Source: CAYNLK01 sp964398055
Lineage (GTDB): Bacteria; Chloroflexota; Anaerolineae; 4572-78; J111
NCBI GenBank assembly: GCA_964398055.1
Contig: CAYNLK010000069.1
Location: 1 to 31,748 of the forward strand
Direction: 5' to 3'
DNA length: 31,748 nucleotides
The number at the start of each line of letters is the position of its first letter. The first letter of the stretch is position 1. Both the position numbers and the translations under genes were made by a program. Positions 1 through 7,639 of the stretch are shown here, in pieces. Below the pieces are notes generated by a model. It saw only the letters and a list, made by a program, of their open reading frames with translations. It did no database searches and was not told where the DNA came from.

Positions 1-111
1 GCTATCAGCTACCGGCTACCGGCTACCAGCTACCGGCTACCGGCTACCGGCTACCGGCTATCGGCTAACTGCTACCAACTACCGGCTACCGGCTAACTGC
101 TAGCAGCCTTC
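1..111. repeat. Heptameric tandem repeat (GCTACCG-type)
   Basis: About 15 consecutive 7-base units of the form GCTANNN (mostly GCTACCG, with GCTACCA, GCTATCG and GCTAACT variants). The array runs into the 3' end of the adjacent minus-strand gene and provides its last codons and stop. It continues off the left edge of the window. It resembles the short tandemly repeated heptamers known from cyanobacterial genomes. Confidence 0.9.
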
Positions 112-461
112 ATTAAACCGCGCAGCATCTTCATAATCTCAATCAATTCTGCGACCAAAGTCTGATATATCTCTAATTTCAGATAGCCGACATCCAGGGC
201 GATCTCTAATTCAGTATCCAGTTCAGCCGCAGAACCAAGCACAATATCCAAATAATGAGCAAAAACTTTATCAGATTGCCGGATGTGTCCTTCAGCAATG
301 TTAGCAGGTATGGAAACAGCGGCTCGCCGAATCTGGTCGGTCAAGCTATACTGCTCACGGCGAGGAAATTCATCGGTAACCTGATAAATCCGCACCACCA
401 GTTGCTTAGCCCGCTGCCACACCCTCAAATCTCGATAACTCTTAATTTTAGTTGATGTCAT
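93..461 (-). CDS. Four-helix bundle protein (23S rRNA intervening-sequence / Avd-like family)
   Basis: A 122-residue all-helical protein of the four-helix bundle family first found in 23S rRNA intervening sequences and related to the Avd protein of diversity-generating retroelements. The family signature is clear: YRDLRVWQRAKQL near the N-terminus, then QIRRAAVSIPANIAEG around residues 43-58, then a GSAAELDTELEIA helix. The length is normal. A strong AGGAGG lies just upstream of the ATG at 461. The cellular role of stand-alone members is unknown; they often occur singly, as here. No reverse transcriptase or variable repeat is nearby, so a retroelement role is unlikely. The last two residues and the stop codon are read from the flanking heptameric repeat, suggesting the 3' end was rewritten by repeat expansion. 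Confidence 0.88.
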   Translation of the reverse strand: MTSTKIKSYRDLRVWQRAKQLVVRIYQVTDEFPRREQYSLTDQIRRAAVSIPANIAEGHIRQSDKVFAHYLDIVLGSAAELDTELEIALDVGYLKLEIYQTLVAELIEIMKMLRGLMKAASS

Positions 462-490
462 TATCCCTCCTAATTACCAAATAGATGTTA

Positions 491-674
491 ACTACTAACA
501 ACATCTATCTATACTATCTGCTACCTGCTAATGGCTATCTGCTATCTGCTAATGGCTATCTGCTACCTGCTAATGGCTATCTGCTACCTGCTAATGGCTA
601 TCTGCTATCTGCTAATGGCTATCTGCTACCTGCTAATGGCTATCTGCTACCTGCTAATGGCTATCCGCTAACCG
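491..674. repeat. Heptameric tandem repeat with 21-base higher-order unit
   Basis: More than 20 units of 7 bases (GCTATCT, GCTACCT, GCTAATG) are arranged as a repeating triplet, giving a 21-base super-period that recurs about seven times. The family is the same as the array at 1-111, so the two arrays bracket the four-helix bundle gene. The right end of the array supplies the final codons and stop of cas6. Confidence 0.9.
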
Positions 675-1707
675 CTATCATCCCATCCCCCTTGACCGCA
701 TTCTTGCCTATATGAATCACCTGACCCCACAACACAAAAGGCAGCAACCCGGCCCAGACCTGGCGCGAGGCGCGGTAGGTCGCCGATCCGACCAGGCCGC
801 TAATCGGTGTTTTGCGGCTCTGCCGGGCCGAATAACTCCAAACCTCCTGCCAATGAGTCTGGTTAGTCACCAGCCTGACCTGATCGGCCAGGGCCAGCAG
901 CCCGTTCTTGTCAATGCTGGCCTCGCCGCGGCCGCCAAAGGCGCGCTCCAAAGCCAGCAGCCGGTCCAGCAGCCGGTGAAACAGCGGCCCAAAGTGCGGC
1001 GTTTTCAGCAGCTTCTTGTCAACTATCAACCGGACCGGCGTCTGAAAAATCAGAGTGAAATCGAGTAAGCTATCATCGCTTTCCGGCGGTTGACCAGGCG
1101 CTGTTGCCAGCAGCAACCGGCTGGTCTCTAAAATCTGAGCGTGAGTCACCGGCAGCGCCGGCTGCTGCACCAAGCGGCTGTTCGGCTCCAAAATATCCTG
1201 AACCTCGCCGGTTAGCAAGTTAATCGCCGCGGCGGCTTCTACCGTAAAGCGGCCGCGGCGGTAAGGGCCGCCATTCCCGGCCGGCGGCAACCGCTTACCC
1301 AATCCGGCCGGCCCGGCCTGGCGCATGGCCATCACCACGTAGGGAAACAGGGCCAGCGCCTGGCCAAAAAGAGTCAGGCCAAAGTTAAAGAGTTCACCCG
1401 GCTCATAGCGCATTTGGCCGGAGAGCGGCGGCGTAATGGCGTAAGGCCGGGGAATATCCCGGCCCCGCTCGGCCTCGGGATTGAGGGTAGCCACCAAACC
1501 GGCCACCGGGCAGACGGCCAGCAGAGCGCACTCGGCGCAAGTAGGCAGGTGGCGTTGGGTGCAAAAACCCAGGGCCGGATTATGCTTAGGCCCGCGCAGA
1601 GCGTTGAATAGCATCCCCCGCAAGGCTGCGCCCTGATGCTGCTCCAGCTCAATAGCTGTTTCTACCCTTAGCTTAAAACGCAGGTGATGGGCTGTCAGAC
1701 TGAGCAT
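661..1707 (-). CDS. cas6: Cas6 pre-crRNA endoribonuclease (long RAMP form)
   Basis: A 348-residue Cas6-family RAMP protein that would cut the CRISPR transcript within each repeat to give crRNAs. The C-terminal ferredoxin-like half ends in the characteristic glycine-rich stretch: GLVGSATYRASRQVW, then WGQVIHIGKNAVKGDGM. A cysteine cluster at residues 49, 57, 60 and 66 (C-x7-C-x2-C-x5-C) probably binds metal, as in other long Cas6 proteins. It is the only Cas6 in the window, so it probably serves both the I-D and the III-A effectors downstream. It is separated from csc1 by a 570-base repeat block, so it may have its own promoter. AAGGA precedes the ATG at 1707. The last five residues and the TAG stop are read from a heptameric repeat. 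I could not assign the catalytic residues with certainty. Confidence 0.88.
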   Translation of the reverse strand: MLSLTAHHLRFKLRVETAIELEQHQGAALRGMLFNALRGPKHNPALGFCTQRHLPTCAECALLAVCPVAGLVATLNPEAERGRDIPRPYAITPPLSGQMRYEPGELFNFGLTLFGQALALFPYVVMAMRQAGPAGLGKRLPPAGNGGPYRRGRFTVEAAAAINLLTGEVQDILEPNSRLVQQPALPVTHAQILETSRLLLATAPGQPPESDDSLLDFTLIFQTPVRLIVDKKLLKTPHFGPLFHRLLDRLLALERAFGGRGEASIDKNGLLALADQVRLVTNQTHWQEVWSYSARQSRKTPISGLVGSATYRASRQVWAGLLPFVLWGQVIHIGKNAVKGDGMIAVSG

Positions 1708-1736
1708 GGTTGGTTCCTTTCTATCCTGTCATTGTC

Positions 1737-2270
1737 CAGATATCCGTCGCTTTAGCTTTAGCTCCCACTGAACTAAAGGGCGACCAAGGTCGCGCCTCGA
1801 GAGCTAAAGCTGGTCGCCCACCCTTCGGCTGGCTCAGGACAGGCCTGCGTGGGCGGATTCCGCGTCCCCGCAGGCTGCGCCCTGAGGTCCCTCGAAGGGG
1901 GGACGCCCGGCGCAGCCCTGCAGGAGCGATTTCAATCGCACCTCTCTTGATTGCGCGACCGAGGCTTCGTCGTGAGCTCAGCCGAACGGTCGCCCCTGTT
2001 GAGCTAAAGCTGGCCGCCCACCCTTTGGCTGGCTCAGGACAGGCCTGCACGGGCGAGATACCGCGTCCCCGCAGGCTGCGCCCTGAGGTCCCTCGAAGGG
2101 GGGACGCCCGGCACGGCCCTTCAGGAGCGATTTCAATCGCACCTTTCTTAAATGCGCGACCGAGGTCGCTCCTATTGAGCTAAAGCTAAAGCTGGCCGCC
2201 CGCCTGCGTGGGCGATATACCGCGTCCCCGTAGGAACGATTTCAATCGCGCCTACAAATTATGCGAATAA
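1737..2270. repeat. Block of tandem long repeats made of short hairpins (cas6-csc1 gap)
   Basis: This non-coding stretch of about 570 bases holds two long direct repeats and a partial third, each starting with GAGCTAAAGC (at 1801, 2001 and 2176). Units are about 200, 175 and 85 bases and share internal blocks. Inside are palindromes such as GCGACC-AA-GGTCGC (1780-1793) and copies of GGAGCGATTTCAATCGC (near 1922 and 2123; a variant near 2233). The same family occurs at 19797-20135 and, in part, at 6740-6862. ORFs crossing it are low-complexity repeat translations. I see no convincing promoter for cas6 in it. Confidence 0.85.
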
Positions 2271-2276
2271 TTGAAA

Positions 2277-3080
2277 TCAAGCTACTATTTTCTCCACATA
2301 AAAATCAGGTAAAGCTAAAGGAATATCAAGACCCGGTACACTCAGGCCAAATTCAAAGTAATGGGTGTCAGCTTGGGTGATGCCGCGAGCAATGAGATAG
2401 CGCATCGTGCCAACCAGCACCTCAAACGCCGTAAAATATCTCATCTCGTCAGGCCGAAGTTGTAAATATCCGGTCTGGCATGTCCCTGTAGCTTCCTTGC
2501 CCATCACTACCTCGGATAACTCTACTACTTGCATCATAGTGCGCTTTTTACCCACCAAAAAGGTTTGTCCAACTACAAAAGCTTCTAATAAAGCCGGGTC
2601 TTGGCTCAGGCCAAACGTCATCACTCTACGGTCAGGCAGAATGCTCTGCCACATTCCGTAAGTGGGGACGTGCGCCGGACGATCTGAGCGTACTAGTTCT
2701 TCTTGCTTGAACCCATATTTTCCACTGGTAGTGGGATAGAACTCCTGCACCACGTTAAAGTAACCGGCATCCAGGTCGCTATCCGGCAGTCTGGCGTTTC
2801 CTTCAGAACCAAACAATCCCGGCGTAAACCACAGAGGCCAGGCTGACCAATCATAATCAGCCTTAAAGTCATAGCGATCAGCTTTTACGTTTATTAAGGG
2901 ATAGACAGTTTGCCCGGCTACTGCGCCGCCCGCCCGCCACGTGACGCCTCGGCTCAAGCCGGCGTAAAGCGCCTCGCTGGTTACGTGAGTATGGGTGCGA
3001 TAATCAGCGCCAAAATCTGAGGCAATCATGGTAAACCGCCCACAATTGCGTAAAGTAATGGCGCGGGCGTAGAACGTCAT
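2277..3080 (-). CDS. csc1: Type I-D Cas5 subunit Csc1
   Basis: A 267-residue Cas5d/Csc1-family RAMP protein. In type I-D Cascade this subunit caps the 5' end of the crRNA and contacts the large subunit. Family likeness rests on the overall sequence, the position directly after csc2, and the length near the family range; no single catalytic motif is expected. The ATG at 3080 has an ideal AGGAGGTG whose first bases overlap the TAG stop of csc2, leaving 10 bases between the genes, so the two are probably translated together. It is the last gene of the cas10d-orf202-csc2-csc1 set and is followed by the repeat block. It ends with a TGA at 2277. Confidence 0.85.
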   Translation of the reverse strand: MTFYARAITLRNCGRFTMIASDFGADYRTHTHVTSEALYAGLSRGVTWRAGGAVAGQTVYPLINVKADRYDFKADYDWSAWPLWFTPGLFGSEGNARLPDSDLDAGYFNVVQEFYPTTSGKYGFKQEELVRSDRPAHVPTYGMWQSILPDRRVMTFGLSQDPALLEAFVVGQTFLVGKKRTMMQVVELSEVVMGKEATGTCQTGYLQLRPDEMRYFTAFEVLVGTMRYLIARGITQADTHYFEFGLSVPGLDIPLALPDFYVEKIVA

Positions 3081-3090
3081 AACCCACCTC

Positions 3091-4059
3091 CTATTTTAAC
3101 GCGGTCACATACTCGTCAAAGGCTTCTTGCAATTTGCCGGCCAGTTGTTCAATCGCCTCGCCGGTAAGAACGGTAGCCTCGCCTAAAGCGTCAAACTTGA
3201 CTTGCCCATTGGTAAATTTGGCTGCCAACTCACCCCCTTCGGCCCATTGCAACAGATCAAGCACACTGAAGCGCGGATAGCCCGTAGCCACGGCCAAAAA
3301 ATGGGTATCGAACTTGCCGTGATTGGCCGAATACTTGCCGTAACCGTGAGCGTCGGCCCGGCGCACAGCATGCAGATAACCGGCCACGTCCAATAAGGTA
3401 GGCGACTCGATGATGGTGATAAAGGGAAAATGAGTATCCGCTTTAACGTACTCATAGAGATGGTAGGTTTCGGCCCCTCGGCCACGCCCTGTTCCTGTTT
3501 TATCGGCCACCATATCTTCATAAATTTGATTGCCAATCCCCATACCCTCTTCACTCTCCATCATCGCGACCGCCTCCAATGTATCTTCAACGGAATAAGT
3601 ATCGAAATAACGGAGACGGGCAAAGGTAGCGGCCTGACCTTTAGCATCCAATCCCCCAAAGAGGGCGCAGTTCCAACAGGCAATACACAAACCGTCAGGA
3701 ATGATACAAGGCGTTCCAAACTTATCGTTAAAAAAGGCTTTCCAGTCGCCGTTGCCGGCAGATTTGGCCGCCAGTTCGCGGAACAGGGCCATATGCGCTC
3801 GTCGTTCAATCCCTTTTAGCTTGCGCCCAATGAATTCAGCCCGTTGCTTGCCCAACACTTCTACTTTATCCACATAAGTTTCATTCGAGTGTCCTTCGTG
3901 AGAGACCGGCAAAAAACGGCTGGTTGTCGTTTTGAGGCCGACGATGGTGACCACCTGCCGGGTAAAGATAGCCTGGGCTACTTTACGTTTGCTAACATCA
4001 CGAGGGACGATAGACCCTATCCCGGCCATCTGGCTCATAAAAGTATTCAAGGTTGTCAT
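3091..4059 (-). CDS. csc2: Type I-D Cas7 backbone subunit Csc2
   Basis: A 322-residue Csc2 (Cas7d) protein, the backbone subunit that polymerises along the crRNA spacer in type I-D Cascade. The start (FMSQMAGIGSIVPRD) and the centre (IIPDGLCIACWNCALFGGLD, with C125, C128 and C131) match the family, as does the later GYGKYSANHGKFDTHFLAV segment. The length is typical. AGGAGG lies upstream of the ATG at 4059. It sits between the 202-residue protein gene (21 bases upstream) and csc1 (10 bases downstream). With csc1 it is the firmest evidence that this half of the locus is subtype I-D. Confidence 0.92.
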   Translation of the reverse strand: MTTLNTFMSQMAGIGSIVPRDVSKRKVAQAIFTRQVVTIVGLKTTTSRFLPVSHEGHSNETYVDKVEVLGKQRAEFIGRKLKGIERRAHMALFRELAAKSAGNGDWKAFFNDKFGTPCIIPDGLCIACWNCALFGGLDAKGQAATFARLRYFDTYSVEDTLEAVAMMESEEGMGIGNQIYEDMVADKTGTGRGRGAETYHLYEYVKADTHFPFITIIESPTLLDVAGYLHAVRRADAHGYGKYSANHGKFDTHFLAVATGYPRFSVLDLLQWAEGGELAAKFTNGQVKFDALGEATVLTGEAIEQLAGKLQEAFDEYVTALK

Positions 4060-4080
4060 TGGAATTTCCTCCTGAATAAA

Positions 4081-4686
4081 TTAGATATTAACCTGATTAG
4101 TTGCCTGGGAACGCTCCTTCCAGGCATATCTTCTTCGATTGGCTACTAAAAAATCCTCTGCCTCAGCCACGATTTGCTCCAGGCGCTCGCCGTTACCATA
4201 GACTTCTCGCAGTTGGGCAATCTGGGCAGCGACGGCCTGACGAAAATCAGACCGAATAGTCGACTCGTCCAGAGCATCAACGTTGCCTCGATGCGCTTCC
4301 GCATAGGCAGTCGCCAGCAAGCGGCGAGGGTAGAGATAGGCATAAGCCCGGCCATATAAGCTGCGTTTGAGATGAGCCAGATGATTCTTATCAAATATGC
4401 CTGCGTTGGCATGTTCTAGCATCCAGGCCTGCAGCGTCTCCAATTCGGGATATTCTTCGGCCTTGCGATAGTCGCTGGCGTCTCGTAGCACTTTAGTGCT
4501 CCACTCTCGAAATCCTGCCTCGACGCCGTGACGCTGCACCAGCGCCACCAACATTCTGGGATACTTTTCAAAGGCTGAAGGGCGTTCGTTCAGAAAAAGC
4601 GGCAATAAATCACCTCCCAGCCGGTCCAGTGTGCGAAAAAGCTGTTCACTGAACACTTCCAATCTGTCTGTTTGCAATTGAGCCAT
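4081..4686 (-). CDS. Helical protein in I-D operon, candidate small subunit (Cas11d-like)
   Basis: A predicted 201-residue, nearly all-helical protein rich in Ala, Leu, Arg and Glu, with no motif I recognise. It lies between cas10d and csc2, and an AGGAGG that overlaps the cas10d stop codon serves its ATG at 4686 (a GTG at 4689 is the alternative). In well-studied type I-D systems the small subunit Cas11d is made from an internal start inside cas10d. Here a separate gene fills that place, and its size and helical nature suit a small subunit. This is inference from position and composition only. Alternatively it is an unrelated accessory protein. Predicted structure compared with Cas11 folds would decide. 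Confidence 0.5.
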   Translation of the reverse strand: MAQLQTDRLEVFSEQLFRTLDRLGGDLLPLFLNERPSAFEKYPRMLVALVQRHGVEAGFREWSTKVLRDASDYRKAEEYPELETLQAWMLEHANAGIFDKNHLAHLKRSLYGRAYAYLYPRRLLATAYAEAHRGNVDALDESTIRSDFRQAVAAQIAQLREVYGNGERLEQIVAEAEDFLVANRRRYAWKERSQATNQVNI

Positions 4687-4698
4687 CACTTTTACCTC

Positions 4699-6717
4699 CT
4701 ATGATTGAATTTCAGTTTGCAGTTGCCGTAACTGCTCAAATAACTTTAAATATTCGATAGAATTGACTACAGCCATACCAGACACAAATTCGTTGGATAG
4801 ACGTTTGTAACTGGCTTTGTTCAAATCGTCACCACCCCGGATTGGTGAATCTCGCAATACCTCCGAAAAAATCCCTAGCGGGTCTTGTTCCAATTGCTCG
4901 GCCAGTAGAATCCAGTCGGCCAGAATGGAATGGCCCTGGCGATAGTTAACGACCCGCCGGGCAAAGTTAGTAATTGCCCCATAGCGACGCAGCGCGGCAT
5001 CGGCGTTTTCGGCCCGCCCGTTAACATAAAAGGTGTCGGGGTTGAACCCATCAGGAGCCAAGGTGGGCAGCGATTGGAAGTAATATGGCCCATGACAACC
5101 GCACAGCTTGCGCAGCAGGCCCAGCAGGGTGTAAACGGCCAACCGGCTGCGTGAGAAGCGCTTCTGGACAAAATCTAACCCCTCTTTAGAGCCGGGCCGT
5201 AGTTGGGGCAGGATAAAGACCAGCAGCCGGTAATAGCCGCTCCCCAGGGGAATTACTTCGGCTTGAACATCCTTTTCCATCGAGCTAATAACTTCCATCG
5301 CCGGGTCTACCCAATTTTCCCAATCTATTTCTGCCTGGCCCAATTCTTGGCGTATCTCCTGTAAATCTTGCAGCAGCTCTTGCGGCCCTTTTTCACCCCT
5401 CGTTTGGGCCAGCACGTAATCTATTTGTCGCTGGATGGCTTCCAACTCTCTATCTTGGTGATGGCCGTAGTGAAAGATAATGTTGTATAGGCGAGGCATT
5501 CTTGCCGTTTTTCTTGGTTGTTGTTGCCAGACAATATCATCAGTTCCAACCACGCGAGCTAAAGTATAAATCGCAAGGGCACAGCGAGCGCATATCACGT
5601 GACCCTGATTATTAAGACAGTGCTTTGAACTACGAGTTGTAAAGCGCGACTTGTTTATCCCAACTATGACGTAACTTTCACGTACAGCGGGCAAATGACT
5701 TCCACATAATGGGCAAGCAGGTAGCTCAGTTGATTGGGTATACGACTCGCAAGCGGGGAAATAACCAATCTGAACCTGACTCAAAACCTCATTTAGAAAA
5801 TCCTTGTCGTCAATCTGAATCAATTTTTCGTCCTTCCGAATGAAACCAAGAAACCAATCTTCATTTCCTTGCTCAATTTGGTCTGAAAACCATTCACCTA
5901 ATTCTAAAAGTAGGTCTTTGAGTTGCTGAGGTTCAAAACGTCCCTCATCAATCGCACTTTTTATAGCTGGTTTAGAAATCTCATCTAATCCGAAAACTTG
6001 ATTTACCCTCTGGCTTGATAGAACTCGGTAATGAGTAACGAGGCGATCCAAGAATGTAGCAAAACTTTGTGCATCGCCTGTGCCACCACTCGTCTGACCG
6101 TAGAAAAAGGCAATTGACGCCATCACAGTTCTTAGATTTTGCCCAAAGTCTTCTTTCGCTAACAGCTGTTTGATTTGTCTTCGAACCATGTGTTCTAATT
6201 CAAATGATAAAAACGCAGGTACAGCATAAATAGGAAAAGGTTCAAAGTCACTCTTGGTAAACGTAAACAGCTTTGATAGATCGCCGTGAATCCCGCGCGC
6301 CGGGTCTTCAGAGCCAAAATACAAGTCGGGCAGAGCGGCTAACACCTCAGCCCGGTAGGCTGCTCGCAGCGCCGCCAGGTCGCCGTTGCCGCGCCAGAGG
6401 ATATAAGCATTTTCCAGGTCGTTAAGCAGCAGTACGGCCTCACCCAATCCGGACTGCCCTGCAGCCCGAGGCAGCGCCTTGAACAGAAAATCGTTCAACA
6501 GGACATTGCCCAAAAAGACTTCCTGGCGCTGCACGACCGGCGCATAGAGTCGCACCAGGGCCAGGGTAGCGCCATCGGGCAACGTCGTCGCCCAGAAGCC
6601 GGTTCGGTCGAGCACGCGCCGGCTAATCTCCCCGGCTTTAACCTGGGGCGCAAGTCCCCATCCGGCCAGCGTTTGGCCGATAGTCTCATCCAAAAGCGAT
6701 TGTTGGTATTGGGTCAT
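4699..6717 (-). CDS. csc3: Type I-D large subunit Cas10d/Csc3 lacking the HD domain
   Basis: A 672-residue protein assigned as Cas10d by its place directly upstream of the csc2-csc1 pair, by a central zinc-ribbon (C335-P-L-C338 and C376-A-R-C379), and by its size. The usual Cas10d is about 950-1000 residues with an N-terminal HD nuclease. This one starts directly with the middle region and contains no HD pair. The missing piece matches the free-standing HD gene immediately upstream (about 250 residues). A GGDD string at 628-631 lies in a C-terminal helical tail, not in a palm fold, and is probably chance. AAGGAG precedes the ATG at 6717. It is presumably needed for target recognition and to recruit Cas3' and the HD protein. 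Confidence 0.72.
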   Translation of the reverse strand: MTQYQQSLLDETIGQTLAGWGLAPQVKAGEISRRVLDRTGFWATTLPDGATLALVRLYAPVVQRQEVFLGNVLLNDFLFKALPRAAGQSGLGEAVLLLNDLENAYILWRGNGDLAALRAAYRAEVLAALPDLYFGSEDPARGIHGDLSKLFTFTKSDFEPFPIYAVPAFLSFELEHMVRRQIKQLLAKEDFGQNLRTVMASIAFFYGQTSGGTGDAQSFATFLDRLVTHYRVLSSQRVNQVFGLDEISKPAIKSAIDEGRFEPQQLKDLLLELGEWFSDQIEQGNEDWFLGFIRKDEKLIQIDDKDFLNEVLSQVQIGYFPACESYTQSTELPACPLCGSHLPAVRESYVIVGINKSRFTTRSSKHCLNNQGHVICARCALAIYTLARVVGTDDIVWQQQPRKTARMPRLYNIIFHYGHHQDRELEAIQRQIDYVLAQTRGEKGPQELLQDLQEIRQELGQAEIDWENWVDPAMEVISSMEKDVQAEVIPLGSGYYRLLVFILPQLRPGSKEGLDFVQKRFSRSRLAVYTLLGLLRKLCGCHGPYYFQSLPTLAPDGFNPDTFYVNGRAENADAALRRYGAITNFARRVVNYRQGHSILADWILLAEQLEQDPLGIFSEVLRDSPIRGGDDLNKASYKRLSNEFVSGMAVVNSIEYLKLFEQLRQLQTEIQS

Positions 6718-6739
6718 AAAGGTCTCCTTTCATCGTGCG

Positions 6740-6862
6740 CCTTACGCGACTGAAGTCGCTTTTGCAGGGCTACGCCGGGCGTCCACCAACGTGGACGCCA
6801 TATTACGCGACCGCGCAGGCGGTCGCTTGGCTTTAGCCTACCAGGAGCGATTTCAATCGCTC
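6740..6862. repeat. Four consecutive perfect hairpins between HD gene and cas10d
   Basis: The 163-base gap between the HD gene and cas10d carries four perfect inverted repeats in a row: GCGACT-GA-AGTCGC (6746-6759), GGCGTCCAC-CAAC-GTGGACGCC (6778-6799), GCGACCGC-GCAG-GCGGTCGC (6807-6826) and GAGCGATT-TC-AATCGCTC (6845-6862). The last belongs to the same family as the blocks at 1737-2270 and 19797-20135. On RNA they would form strong stems and could weaken read-through into cas10d. There is no U-tract, so none is a standard terminator. Confidence 0.9.
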
Positions 6863-6880
6863 AATCAAAAATTCGTCATT

Positions 6881-7639
6881 TCAACACCCCGCCGCCAACA
6901 GGTTTAAAGTTTCCCTTAAGGCATAATTGCGCGGGTCATAAACAGCAATACTTTCCTCCAAATCCTCTGCCTGACTGAGCAGCTTATCAAACGCCTGCGG
7001 CAGTGTTTCTACTCCCCTAAAGGCCCATGCTAAATCACGCTTCTGCTCAAAGGCGTAGCTGGCCATCAAATCGCCGATGATAACCAGCCCGCCGATAGGA
7101 TGATACGTCACCAGCAAATCCACCAGTGTAACGCGGCGAGTTTCATTGGGGTAAAAGCTGGTCCAGTTGCGCCGGATAAGGGGGCGCTCGCCCTGGCCCC
7201 AATCCTCAAAGGAGAGATAAAACAGGCCGTGATGCGTTACCGCGCAGGCCCAAATATCGTCCATACGAGCCGTGATGTGATCTAGGTTGATAGTATAACC
7301 TTCACGGGCGCGAACTTCCTCACGGAGGTTAGCTAGGTTGTTTTCAACCAGGCTGACGTGGTCGTAATCAAAGGTGCTGGCTTCGTGTTTGACCTTTTTG
7401 GCCGGTAACTCCCGTTTATCACGGGCAGCGGTAATCATCGCCTGAAAAGCGGGGTCCAACTTGCCAACATCGTGGATGCACAGCCCCATCAGCATTACGT
7501 CAAGCGGCAGACCATCTTTGATCCCGGCCAGCCGGGCCGCCCGCAATCCGGCCTCCACTGCCCAAAAGGTGTGATCATACAGGAATTGTCCGTTGTGGTT
7601 GGATTTACCCAAAGTTTCTCTAAAACGTTCAACCAGCAT
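6881..7639 (-). CDS. cas3'': Stand-alone HD nuclease (Cas3'' type) of the I-D module
   Basis: A metal-dependent HD-domain nuclease expected to cut target DNA. From the ATG at 7639 it has 252 residues. The HD motif is CIHDVGKLDPAF (H56-D57), with a further H85 in KHEAST and H136-H137 in VTHHGLFY, plus an early His in YDHTFW (H23), which together would make the metal site. In canonical type I-D this domain is fused to the N-terminus of Cas10d; here it is a separate gene between cas3' and cas10d. It overlaps the end of cas3' by 11 bases from the ATG, or by 53 from an alternative TTG at 7681. Neither start has a good Shine-Dalgarno, so translation probably depends on coupling to cas3'. Confidence 0.87.
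   Translation of the reverse strand: MLVERFRETLGKSNHNGQFLYDHTFWAVEAGLRAARLAGIKDGLPLDVMLMGLCIHDVGKLDPAFQAMITAARDKRELPAKKVKHEASTFDYDHVSLVENNLANLREEVRAREGYTINLDHITARMDDIWACAVTHHGLFYLSFEDWGQGERPLIRRNWTSFYPNETRRVTLVDLLVTYHPIGGLVIIGDLMASYAFEQKRDLAWAFRGVETLPQAFDKLLSQAEDLEESIAVYDPRNYALRETLNLLAAGC

Noticed and set aside
93..461. Avd-like protein as a sign of a diversity-generating retroelement
   Set aside because: No reverse transcriptase, template repeat or variable repeat is nearby, and the family is widespread outside such elements.
1..674. Tandem repeats as a possible CRISPR array
   Set aside because: Units are 7 or 21 bases with no unique spacers of 30-40 bases. No 28-37 base direct repeat with spacers was seen anywhere in the window.
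485..715. Plus-strand open frame of 76 codons with a repeated YLLPANG-type peptide
   Set aside because: It is a read-through of the 21-base satellite unit, which stays in frame because 21 is a multiple of three. No ribosome site is visible. Expression cannot be excluded but is unsupported.
1710..2183. Plus-strand open frame of 157 codons
   Set aside because: It is a translation of the tandem hairpin repeats, with duplicated low-complexity peptide, and has no family match or ribosome site.
4825..4836. GGDD string in the Cas10d-like protein as a cyclase site
   Set aside because: It lies at residues 628-631 of 672, in a helical tail without the flanking hydrophobic strands of a palm domain.
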